Source of the DNA: Bacillota bacterium
Lineage (GTDB): Bacteria; Bacillota; Clostridia; Lachnospirales; Lachnospiraceae
Assembly (NCBI GenBank): GCA_023423045.1
Contig: JAFAGA010000023.1
Coordinates: 1 to 64,000 of the forward strand
Direction: 5' to 3'
DNA length: 64,000 bases
The notes beneath the pieces were generated by a model that did no database searches, was not told where the DNA came from, and was given only the letters and a program-made list of their open reading frames with translations. Below are positions 25,391-33,608 of the stretch, piece by piece (position 1 is the stretch's first letter; the number at the start of each line of letters is the position of its first letter). A program made the position numbers and the translations under genes.

Positions 25391-26383
25391 TTATTTGTTT
25401 ATAATGCCCTGAAGTTTTAATTCTTCTGCTCTATGGCAAGCCACGTAGTGCCCCGGCTCCTTCTCTGCAAACTCCACCTCATCGGTTTTGCATTTATCAA
25501 TACAATACCTGCATCTGGTGTGGAAGAAGCATCCCGAAGGGGGATTCGCCGGATTTGGAATTTCACCCTGTAACGGAATTCTCTGGTTCTCCAGGTCCGG
25601 ATCCGCAATAGGAACCGCGGACAATAGTGCCTCCGTATAGGGATGAAGAGGATTTTTAAATAATTCTTCGGACGCAGTGTATTCCACCATTTTTCCCAGA
25701 TACATCACTCCCACCTTATCGGAGATATGCTCTACCACCGACAGGTCATGACTGATAAACAGATAGGTTAGATGAAGCTCCTTCTGCAGGTCCTTGAGCA
25801 GATTCACAACCTGCGCCTGTACGGATACGTCCAGAGCCGATACCGCCTCATCGCAAACAATGATGCGGGGATAGAGCACCAGGGCTCTGGCAATACCTAT
25901 TCTCTGGCGCTGTCCGCCGGAGAAGGCATGGGGATAGCGCTTCAGATAGCTGGGGTTTAAACCTACCTTCACCGCCATAGCCTTGACTCTTTCCTCAATC
26001 TCCTTCTTCGACAGCTTAAAATTCGCTCTCAAAGGCTCGGAGATAATATCAAAAACAGTCATGCGCGGATCCAGGGAGGAAAAGGGATCCTGAAAAATCA
26101 TCTGGATTTCCTTTCGAATTTTCTTCAAGGTATCCTTATTAATTTGCTGCAGATTATATTCCTTGCCGTCCTCGGCAAGATAGAGAACCTCGCCCGAGGT
26201 CGCATCAATTGCTTTTACGATGCATCGTCCAAGAGTTGTCTTGCCGCAGCCCGATTCACCCACAATACCGACGGTCTCACCTTTGTTAACCTCAAAGCTG
26301 ACGTGATTCACGGCTCTTACATCCACTTTTTTTGAGGAGAATGTCTTGCTCATCTCTTTTATTTTTAATATCGTTTCCGGCAT
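25391..26383 (-). CDS. Opp/Dpp-type ABC transporter ATPase (OppF-like)
   Basis: 330 residues. Walker A GESGCGKTTL, signature FSGGQRQRIGIARAL, Walker B IIVCDEAVSALDVSVQ, and the oligopeptide-type C-terminal extension with a Cys-rich segment (CFFHTRCRYCIDKC). Start: ATG at 26383 after GGAGG. It pairs with the ATPase at 26480-27478 to drive the importer. In plant-fibre clostridia and Thermotoga this family often imports oligosaccharides rather than peptides; the glycoside hydrolases downstream favour that here. Confidence 0.93.
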   Translation of the reverse strand: MPETILKIKEMSKTFSSKKVDVRAVNHVSFEVNKGETVGIVGESGCGKTTLGRCIVKAIDATSGEVLYLAEDGKEYNLQQINKDTLKKIRKEIQMIFQDPFSSLDPRMTVFDIISEPLRANFKLSKKEIEERVKAMAVKVGLNPSYLKRYPHAFSGGQRQRIGIARALVLYPRIIVCDEAVSALDVSVQAQVVNLLKDLQKELHLTYLFISHDLSVVEHISDKVGVMYLGKMVEYTASEELFKNPLHPYTEALLSAVPIADPDLENQRIPLQGEIPNPANPPSGCFFHTRCRYCIDKCKTDEVEFAEKEPGHYVACHRAEELKLQGIINK

Positions 26384-26479
26384 AATAACCTCCATTCTGT
26401 CTCTGCCCGCGAATTTGGGCGGCAGCACAAATTTGCCGTGTGAATTCTCCTTTTCAACAATTCACACTAATCGTTCCTT

Positions 26480-27478
26480 TTATTTTCTTGCAGCTGCAAC
26501 ATCCGCATAGCAGGCAACAAAATGCCCTTCTTCCACTTCAACCAGTTCAGGTTCATTGCAGTTGCACTGTCCGTTGATACGATATTCGCAGCGTTCATAG
26601 AACCCGCATTGATTTGGCAAATTCATCGCAAGGGGTACGGTCCCTTCAATCGAATACAGACGCTCATTCCCTCCGCCGATTTTATGAACCGATCCCATCA
26701 GGCCGATGGTATACGGATGGAGCGGATTATGGAAAATGTTTTTTACGGGAGCAATCTCCACGATTTTGCCCAAATACATAACCGCCACCCGGTCGCAAAT
26801 TCTCGCTACCGTTCCCAGGTCATGAGTGATATACAGAATCGCCATTTTATACTCATTTTGTAATTCCTTCATCAATTCCAGAATCTGAGCCTGTATAGTT
26901 ACGTCTAGTGCCGTTGTAGGCTCATCCGCGATCAGGAGTTTTGGATTGCAGGCCAATGCCATGGCAATCAGAGCCCTCTGCAGCATACCGCCGGAAAATT
27001 CATGGGGATATTGGTTATAGCGCTTCTCCGGGTTGGCGATACCGACTTTTCTCATGGCTTCTATCGCGATCTCTTTTGCTTTCTTTTTATCCTTTGTCAT
27101 ATGAAGCCGTACAAATTCTGAGATTTGATGGCCTATCGTAAAAAGCGGGGAGAAGGAACTCATGGGCTCCTGGAATATCATGGATATATTCTTTCCCCGA
27201 ATGCTTCGGATCTCTGCCCCGCCGAATTTCATATCGAGAAGACTCAGCTCCTTGCCTTCGTTGTTGAAGATAATTTTACCGGTTGTAACACATTTCTTAT
27301 CGTTAATCCCCATAATCGCTTTACTGGTCAGACTCTTTCCGCAGCCTGACTCCCCTACCAGTCCCAGGGTCTCATTCTCACGGATTGCAAAGCTGATCCC
27401 GCGAAGCGGTGTCAATATACCTTCATCCAGCTTGATTCTTATATTAAGATCCTCTACTTTTACCACATTATTATCCAT
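26480..27478 (-). CDS. Opp/Dpp-type ABC transporter ATPase (OppD-like)
   Basis: 332 residues. Walker A GESGCGKSLTSKAI, signature FSGGMLQRALIAMAL, Walker B LLIADEPTTALDVTIQ, and a C-terminal Cys cluster (CGFYERCEYRINGQCNC). The start is ATG at 27478 with a GCGAGG RBS, 12 bases after the OppC-like gene. It energises the permease pair encoded just upstream. Confidence 0.93.
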   Translation of the reverse strand: MDNNVVKVEDLNIRIKLDEGILTPLRGISFAIRENETLGLVGESGCGKSLTSKAIMGINDKKCVTTGKIIFNNEGKELSLLDMKFGGAEIRSIRGKNISMIFQEPMSSFSPLFTIGHQISEFVRLHMTKDKKKAKEIAIEAMRKVGIANPEKRYNQYPHEFSGGMLQRALIAMALACNPKLLIADEPTTALDVTIQAQILELMKELQNEYKMAILYITHDLGTVARICDRVAVMYLGKIVEIAPVKNIFHNPLHPYTIGLMGSVHKIGGGNERLYSIEGTVPLAMNLPNQCGFYERCEYRINGQCNCNEPELVEVEEGHFVACYADVAAARK

Positions 27479-27490
27479 GTCGTACCTCGC

Positions 27491-28684
27491 TTATTTATAA
27501 GGGTCTGCAGCATCGCGTAAACCATCACCAAGGAAATTGAAGGCCAAAACCGCTAATCCTACAAACAGCACCGGAATTAGCTTCCAGGGACAATTGGCAA
27601 TGTTGCTGATGCTCTGACACTCCTGAAGCAATACACCCCAGCTGGTGGCAGGCGATCGCATACCTAAACCAAGAAAGCTCATCGAGGTCTCTCCCAGGAT
27701 CATACCGGGAATTCCCAAGGTCAAGCTTACAATCAGATAGCTCATGAATCCCGGAACAAGATGTTTCGCAATAATCTTAGCATCCGATACACCGGCCAAT
27801 TTGGCCGCTAATATATAATCTTCCTTCTTCAGAGACAGGAATTTGCTTCGTACGGTTCTTGCCAGTCCCGGCCAGCTGAGCAGGGACATGATCAGGGTTA
27901 TGAAGACATAAACCTTCACCACCGAGATACCCGGAGGAATCGCCGCAGAAAGCGCCATCCACAACGGCAGCGTCGGGAAGGAAGATATCACCTCAATAAT
28001 TCTCTGTATTACCGTATCAATAAAGCCGCCGTAATAGCCGGAAATACCTCCGATGATAATGGCGAGCAGAAAGGACATTAAGGTTCCGATCAGCGGCACC
28101 GTAAGAGATACCTGGCTGCCGATCAGAATTCTGGAAAACAGGTCCCGGCCAAGCTGATCCGCTCCGTAAATCATCACATTTACCTTGTCTTTTCCTGCGG
28201 GCCGGTCTGAATTATCAACACCGAACAGATGCCGGTCGCCTTTGATAAAGCCAAATAATTTATAGGAAGAACCCTTCACGAAAAACTTAATACGGTAAGG
28301 CTGTTCAGTATTCTCAACAAAAGTTTTATTAAGAAATTTATCATAGGAGATCTCCAGGTCATATACGAACGGCCCGACAAACTCCCCGTCGTGGAAAAAA
28401 TGTATTTTGCTCGGAGGGGCATTGGAATAGGTCGCAGAAAAGTCCTCCAAGCCTTGCGGAGCAATGAAATTAGCAAAAAGAGCTCCGGTGTATAAAAGTG
28501 CCAGTATAATAAAGCTGATCATGGCCAGCTTATGTTTCAGCAGCTTTCTTCCCATCAACTGCCATTGGGAGGAGGTATAATATTTCTCTTGCTTTGCCCT
28601 CTCTTTTTCGAGCTTTCTTATTTCTTTTTCACTTAAATTCGTACTTTCGTGAGCAGAATTAATTGTTTGTTTCTCTCGGCTCAT
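27491..28684 (-). CDS. Opp/Dpp-type ABC transporter permease (OppC-like)
   Basis: 397 residues, longer than the usual 300 because of a charged 45-residue N-terminal cytoplasmic segment and an extracytoplasmic loop of about 100 residues after the first helix (about 52-72). The remaining five helices carry the EAA loop LAAKLAGVSDAKIIAKHLVPG. C-terminal FLGDGLRDAADPYK is typical of OppC/DppC. Its start overlaps the OppB-like stop by one base (TAATG). Confidence 0.93.
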   Translation of the reverse strand: MSREKQTINSAHESTNLSEKEIRKLEKERAKQEKYYTSSQWQLMGRKLLKHKLAMISFIILALLYTGALFANFIAPQGLEDFSATYSNAPPSKIHFFHDGEFVGPFVYDLEISYDKFLNKTFVENTEQPYRIKFFVKGSSYKLFGFIKGDRHLFGVDNSDRPAGKDKVNVMIYGADQLGRDLFSRILIGSQVSLTVPLIGTLMSFLLAIIIGGISGYYGGFIDTVIQRIIEVISSFPTLPLWMALSAAIPPGISVVKVYVFITLIMSLLSWPGLARTVRSKFLSLKKEDYILAAKLAGVSDAKIIAKHLVPGFMSYLIVSLTLGIPGMILGETSMSFLGLGMRSPATSWGVLLQECQSISNIANCPWKLIPVLFVGLAVLAFNFLGDGLRDAADPYK

Positions 28685-29676
28685 TATTTACTCTCCTCCA
28701 GAAGTTTAATCCTCGGGTCCAGAACCGCAAGCAATAAATCGGATATCAGCGTACCAATTACTACCAGGGTAGCTGATATCAGCAGGATACCTCCTGAGAG
28801 ATACACATCCTGAGATTGTAATGCCTTTAATAATATGGGACCCTGGGTCGGCAGCATCAGCACAATTGCAGTAATCGTTGAACCATTGAAAATGCCGGAA
28901 ATCATGCCTCCGAGCCCGCTGACAATCGGATTCACTACTGCACGCATTTCATATTTGTAGGTTATCGTTTTTTCACTTACTCCCTTTGCTCTTGTGCAAA
29001 GCACGTATGGCTTTTCCTGCTCATCCAGCATCTGCGCACGCACGCTTCGGATCAATCCGCAGGCACCTGACATGCTGATAACAATCGTCGGTATAATTAA
29101 CCGCTTAAGGAAGTCCAGGAATGCAGCCCAGGAGGTGATACCCCCTTCCGGGAACAACCCCATAATCGGCTTGCCCGTCCATTTATAGGACATATACATC
29201 AAAAGAATCGCCAGCAGAAAATGCGGCACCGCCATACCGATAAAACCGATAAAGGTAAAAAAATAGTCTCCGACAGAGTATTGATGCTTCGCCGAATAGA
29301 TCGCAATCGGAATCGCTATTAGATAGGTAACCACCAGAGTAATCAGCGAAATCATCAGAGTTGTCCCCAGAGTCTCACCAATTTTCACCAAAACACTTTG
29401 GTTATAATAAAAGGAGGTACCCCAGTCTCCTGTCACGATACCGCCAAGCCAGTCGGCATATTGTACTATAAACGGGCGGTCAACCTTATACATCGCACGA
29501 AGGTTTGCAATGTCCGTTTCTGTTACCGTTTCTCCCTGCGCAATCATATCGGTTACCAAGCTATCCACAAAATCTCCGGGAGGAAGCTGTATCACAAAAA
29601 ATACCACCAGGGTAATCATTAATAATGTGAAAAAAGCAAGCATAAGCCTTTTTCCGATATATCTCCATTTATCCAT
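28684..29676 (-). CDS. Opp/Dpp-type ABC transporter permease (OppB-like)
   Basis: 330 residues with six membrane helices; the N-terminal helix AFFTLLMITLVVFFVIQLPPGDF matches OppB-type permeases. The EAA loop is near YVLCTRAKGVSEKTITYKYEMR. It forms the transmembrane pore with the OppC-like subunit and is separated from the binding-protein gene by a 140-base gap holding a hairpin. Confidence 0.93.
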   Translation of the reverse strand: MDKWRYIGKRLMLAFFTLLMITLVVFFVIQLPPGDFVDSLVTDMIAQGETVTETDIANLRAMYKVDRPFIVQYADWLGGIVTGDWGTSFYYNQSVLVKIGETLGTTLMISLITLVVTYLIAIPIAIYSAKHQYSVGDYFFTFIGFIGMAVPHFLLAILLMYMSYKWTGKPIMGLFPEGGITSWAAFLDFLKRLIIPTIVISMSGACGLIRSVRAQMLDEQEKPYVLCTRAKGVSEKTITYKYEMRAVVNPIVSGLGGMISGIFNGSTITAIVLMLPTQGPILLKALQSQDVYLSGGILLISATLVVIGTLISDLLLAVLDPRIKLLEESK

Positions 29677-29738
29677 AACTTATCACCATCGAACCCTTCT
29701 CAGCTTCGTCAGATATCTCAAAACTTAAAACACCAAGA

Positions 29739-29784
29739 GGGCTTTTGCAAAGCAGCTCGGTTTCCTGTTGTTTTACAAAAGCCC
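29739..29784 (-). other. Intercistronic hairpin after the binding-protein gene
   Basis: GGGCTTTTG (29739-29747) pairs with CAAAAGCCC (29776-29784) on either strand; on the minus strand TCTTGGTGTTTT follows. Such hairpins commonly raise the level of the binding-protein mRNA relative to the downstream permease and ATPase genes through partial termination or 3' end stabilisation. Confidence 0.6.
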
Positions 29785-29816
29785 GTAATCTTAGTGCCGT
29801 ATGCTATTCTTATTTC

Positions 29817-31907
29817 TTATTGCGCTATATATAATTGCTCAGGACGCATCATGCTTGCGAATCTGTACTCGTCTGCCCAAATAATATTGGAAGGGAAATT
29901 CTTAACCTTGTTATTGATGAAGAAATTCATCGGCAGGGGAGCTAAAAATCCGATAATCCATGTGTTTTCCTTATGTAAATCATAAATCTTCTGTACGTTT
30001 TGTGCAACAACGGCATCTCTGTTCTCACCGGATGCTGCTGCAATCGCATCATAAGCATTGATCAGCTCCAGCATTGCTCCGGTAGGCTCTACACCGCCGT
30101 TTGCTGTGGTCTTGCCATCCTCATACCATTTGCCGTATGCACCGTACCAGCAGCTGAAGTTACGCATCGGAACGACAATATCAGGGCGAATTGCAGGACT
30201 GGTGATACCAACACCTTCAAACTTTGCTTCAATATTATTAACAAGAATTGATTTTGCGATCTCTGCATCCACCTTATCGGATATCTTGACACCAATCGCT
30301 TTGTATGCGGACTGCAGCAGGGTAATATAATCACCCTCTTTGGAGATATCATTGGTTGAAATAACAATTTCAACATCTCTGTTGGTACCCTTCATCTTAC
30401 GGTAAGTACCATCCGCTTTATTCCAAGGCTCTGTAATCTCATCCAGCAAAGCATTGGCTTTATCTACATCATATTCAGTCCATTTATTGGTCCAATCCGC
30501 ATCGTAGGAAGCGGATCCTTCCGCGGGCGCTGCCTGGGCAGGTTTAGCCTGGCCATTCATCAGGGTAGCATTCATCAGGTTTCTATCAACACTGATAGAG
30601 AGAGCCTCTCTAAAGCGAAGATCCTGGAACAGGGCACGCTTATCCGGATCCTGCACCGTCTGACACAAAGCCAGTGCCGGTCCGCTCTGCCATTCCGGAC
30701 GGAACCAGGAAACAATGGTGTGGGAAGCCTGAGTCGCAGTTGCTACTGTTGCATAATCGCCAAATTCAACCCATGAAATATCCATCTCGCCTGCTGTCTG
30801 CTTGAGTACAACCTGGTCGGCATCGTTAATTATGATGAATTTTAAGCTGTCCAGATAAGGCAGCTGGCGTCCTTCGCTGTCTGTCTTCCAGAAGTAAGGA
30901 TTGCGTACCAGCTCATAGGTCTCACCAACGGTATTCCAATTGTCCTTTACAGCAATAAAGCTGCGGATCTGGGGTACAATCGCATAATCCCAGTGATAAT
31001 AACCGATATCTTTGCCCATGGTGCCGTAATCTTCCCATACCTTGCCAAAATCTCTGTTGGCATTGGCAATCGCCTCTTCCTGTGTAATCAGAGGGAAGCT
31101 GGCATCATCCGCCACGCCGTCTTTACGCGCTACGTAATTAACAAAGAAATGCTTCGGCAGGAACATCCATTTATTATCAACCGCTACCGCTTCCGGGAAG
31201 TTAGGCTTCGGAGCAGCAAAAGTCACTGTAAGGGTATAATCATCCACCTTGGCAAACTCCGCCCAGTAGCTCTTGCCATCCTTTGTTACCTGGTAGCAGT
31301 TATAGGGCTTGGAGGTATAAGCCGGATAATATCCGGGTTGATCTACTCCAATTGCGGTACGGTCCTCGTTCAAAGCCGGTGTTGACATATGATCATAATA
31401 GAAGATGATGTCATCTGCTGTGAAAGGATGTCCGTCGGACCATTTCATACCTTCTCGAAGTTCAATTGTCCATACGGTAGAATCTTCATTGGCGTAATAA
31501 TCCTTACATGCATTTGCTTCCACTTCACCGCTGCCATCCTGCTTGAAGCGGAACATGCTCTGCTCACTGTAAGGGCCCCAGGTCCAACGGCCACCGTCAT
31601 TGGTGGTAGCGGTAATACTTCCGCCATAGGTACCAAGTGATAAAATATCTGTTTCAACCATTACATCTTCTGCAACCGGTAAACGTTCTTCCAGTGCAGG
31701 AAGCTTTCCTGCAGCCACCTGCTCCGCAAGCATGGGAGCTTCCTTCGCTGCATCTTCGGCAACCGCTTCTCCGCCGCTATTCTCCTCACCTGCTGCCTGG
31801 GTAGGTTGTTGATTTCCACCTTCCTGTTTCTCCGGCGACTTGCTGCATGCCGATAGGGAGCCCATCGCAAGAATCGTCGCCAGCATAAGCGCTACTACTT
31901 TTTTCAT
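29817..31907 (-). CDS. Extracellular solute-binding lipoprotein (family 5) of an Opp-type importer
   Basis: 696-residue binding protein. Signal peptide with lipobox LSAC (Cys about 21), then a Gln/Glu/Ala-rich linker to about residue 55. SBP family 5 body with WTIELREGMKWSDGHPFTADDIIFYY, the classic cluster C motif. It is longer than the roughly 540-residue peptide-binding members, like several oligosaccharide-binding relatives. Start: ATG at 31907 after GGAGGAGAAAC. First gene of the importer-glycosidase operon, with a strong promoter at 32067-32095. Ligand unknown; galactosylated or mannosylated oligosaccharide is inferred from the enzymes downstream. Confidence 0.9.
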   Translation of the reverse strand: MKKVVALMLATILAMGSLSACSKSPEKQEGGNQQPTQAAGEENSGGEAVAEDAAKEAPMLAEQVAAGKLPALEERLPVAEDVMVETDILSLGTYGGSITATTNDGGRWTWGPYSEQSMFRFKQDGSGEVEANACKDYYANEDSTVWTIELREGMKWSDGHPFTADDIIFYYDHMSTPALNEDRTAIGVDQPGYYPAYTSKPYNCYQVTKDGKSYWAEFAKVDDYTLTVTFAAPKPNFPEAVAVDNKWMFLPKHFFVNYVARKDGVADDASFPLITQEEAIANANRDFGKVWEDYGTMGKDIGYYHWDYAIVPQIRSFIAVKDNWNTVGETYELVRNPYFWKTDSEGRQLPYLDSLKFIIINDADQVVLKQTAGEMDISWVEFGDYATVATATQASHTIVSWFRPEWQSGPALALCQTVQDPDKRALFQDLRFREALSISVDRNLMNATLMNGQAKPAQAAPAEGSASYDADWTNKWTEYDVDKANALLDEITEPWNKADGTYRKMKGTNRDVEIVISTNDISKEGDYITLLQSAYKAIGVKISDKVDAEIAKSILVNNIEAKFEGVGITSPAIRPDIVVPMRNFSCWYGAYGKWYEDGKTTANGGVEPTGAMLELINAYDAIAAASGENRDAVVAQNVQKIYDLHKENTWIIGFLAPLPMNFFINNKVKNFPSNIIWADEYRFASMMRPEQLYIAQ

Positions 31908-32021
31908 GTTTCTCCTCCTTTTTAATTTCACATCTTACTTTTGTTATTACGGCCAGTATTGCTCGCAAAATGAAAGATTGTATCCCAGTACATTTTTTCG
32001 TTCCAGCCCTTTAAACGAACA

Positions 32022-32062
32022 ATGCAAGATCATATATTTTATTAAATATATTTATCTTGCAT
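32022..32062. promoter_or_regulatory. Operator-like inverted repeat at importer promoter
   Basis: ATGCAAGAT (32022-32030) and ATCTTGCAT (32054-32062) form a perfect 9-bp inverted repeat around an AT-rich centre containing ATTAAATATATTTA. It starts 5 bases downstream of the -10 box, across the likely transcription start. The same 14-base centre occurs in the GH38 promoter (36782-36795). The neighbouring GntR/LacI-type regulator is the obvious candidate binder. Confidence 0.55.
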
Positions 32063-32066
32063 ATTA

Positions 32067-32095
32067 ATAATATCACAACCCGTCTGATTTGTAAA
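32067..32095 (-). promoter_or_regulatory. Promoter of the importer-glycosidase operon
   Basis: On the minus strand, -35 TTTACA (32090-32095), 17-base spacer and -10 TATTAT (32067-32072), leading to the binding-protein gene with a leader of about 150 bases. The 31908-32401 gap contains this promoter, the inverted repeat, very AT-rich DNA and the regulator terminator. Confidence 0.75.
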
Positions 32096-32295
32096 CATTA
32101 TATTTATATATTTTATATAATAAACGTAATATTTATATACATATCCATGTGATTATAACCATCTAAATCCATATATTTTCCTTATTATTACTGCATTTTG
32201 TCATTTGTATACTTCTTATGTTTTATTAATTATATTTAGTATACTTTTTAACCGGAATTATTCCATTTATTTCACATAATACAATTTTCTTTGAA

Positions 32296-32333
32296 ACAAA
32301 AAAACCCGGATAGACGCATTCTTTCTATCCGGG
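32296..32333 (-). terminator. Terminator of the GntR-type regulator gene
   Basis: On the minus strand the 10-bp stem CCCGGATAGA/TCTATCCGGG is followed by TTTTTTTG. It lies 69 bases after the regulator stop. Confidence 0.88.
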
Positions 32334-32401
32334 CCAGTTGTTTTATCGTTTCATCCTGCGATATAAAAATACCTTTTTCTCTGCTTCATCCCGCAAAACC
32401 G

Positions 32402-33487
32402 CTATATCTCTTCCATTAAAATCGCAGGAACCATGAAATCTGTCTCCGTACTGATTTTATTGATCTGTGCCAGAAGCAATCGAATCACTTTTTCAGCCAT
32501 ATCTATTTCATTTTGTCTCATATGAGCCACAGGAAGTCCTTGCGGTCCGTCCACACAGCAGATCTTTATCTCCTCGCCGACCTTTGCACCAATTCTTCTG
32601 GAGGCTTCCAAAATCGCCGACATAAGACTGTACTCCGCACAGATAATTCCATCCAGCCGTCCTTGATTGTGGGTCAGGTAGCTCATCGCCTTTTCAACAT
32701 TTTCTTCTTTCGGCGGATGCTCATAGATATCCTCATCAAAAATCAGCGTACATTCCGGCAATGTTTCTGCCATATATTCCGCTGCCGCCTCATAAAAACC
32801 ATTCTTACGTTCCTGAAGAGAGGAGGTTCCTATAATTTCAGAAGAGAAGAAGCTCAGTCTTTTGCATCCCTGCCTGCAAAGGTGTTCCACCAGAGTTTTG
32901 ATTGCCTGTATATTATCAGTACGAACTGACGGGACAGAAATACCTTCCAGCTTCTTGTCAATCACCACAACCGGAAACCCCTCCAGAATCAACTTCAATA
33001 TCTTCGGATTGTAATACACCCCATGGCATGGCATAACAATCAATCCCTCTATATTCGACCTTACCAGAAAATCAATTTCCTCCGTCTCTTTTTCCCTGCT
33101 ATAGTAGGAAAATCTCGGAATGACCTTATATCCCTCTTCCTCCGCCAGGCGATCGATTTTATACAAAAGATCCAATCCAAAGGAACTGGACACATGTTCC
33201 ATCACAAGGCCTATCTTCCTGTCCGGCGAGATTACGCTGCTCTTTACAGGCTCTTCCGCCACCGGATTGCGTGCCTTTACAAAGGTTCCCACTCCCGGTA
33301 TTCTTTGCAGCAGTCCTTCCTCCTTCAGCATGCTCAGCGCTTTCTTCACCGTAATCATGCTAACTCCGAATTTCGTCTTTAATTCGTCATCGGAAGGTAT
33401 CTTTTCTCCCTCTCTATAGACATTGCTTTCAATCTTTTTCTTCAAATCTTCATATAGCTGTACATACAAAAAATTGTCCCTCTCCAA
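32402..33487 (-). CDS. GntR-family regulator with LacI-type effector domain
   Basis: 361 residues. N-terminal GntR winged helix (about 5-72: GEKIPSDDELKTKFGVSMITVKKALSMLKEEGLLQRIPGVGTFV). The C-terminal periplasmic-binding-like domain from about 90 (IGLVMEHVSSSFGLDLL, IEGLIVMPCHG, GFPVVVIDKKL, GRLDGIICAEY) is as in AraR-type sugar regulators. A sugar effector would release it from DNA. The start is uncertain: TTG at 33487, or TTG at 33469, which has a better SD (GGAGAGGG). It sits between the importer operon and the alpha-mannosidase, and both promoters contain ATTAAATATATTTA, so it probably controls both. Confidence 0.88.
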   Translation of the reverse strand: MERDNFLYVQLYEDLKKKIESNVYREGEKIPSDDELKTKFGVSMITVKKALSMLKEEGLLQRIPGVGTFVKARNPVAEEPVKSSVISPDRKIGLVMEHVSSSFGLDLLYKIDRLAEEEGYKVIPRFSYYSREKETEEIDFLVRSNIEGLIVMPCHGVYYNPKILKLILEGFPVVVIDKKLEGISVPSVRTDNIQAIKTLVEHLCRQGCKRLSFFSSEIIGTSSLQERKNGFYEAAAEYMAETLPECTLIFDEDIYEHPPKEENVEKAMSYLTHNQGRLDGIICAEYSLMSAILEASRRIGAKVGEEIKICCVDGPQGLPVAHMRQNEIDMAEKVIRLLLAQINKISTETDFMVPAILMEEI

Positions 33488-33526
33488 AACTCACACCCCA
33501 TCTATCATGTTCATGTACTTAGCTGC

Positions 33527-33532
33527 ATTATA
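33527..33532 (-). promoter_or_regulatory. -10 box of the regulator gene
   Basis: A perfect TATAAT on the minus strand about 40 bases before the start codon; no convincing -35 is visible upstream. Confidence 0.5.
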
Positions 33533-33608
33533 CCTCAAGCAATTTTAATTAAAAAGTTCTTTTATGACGTATTTTGCCATCTCTTTTGTCTACTTTTTAT
33601 CCCTTAGA

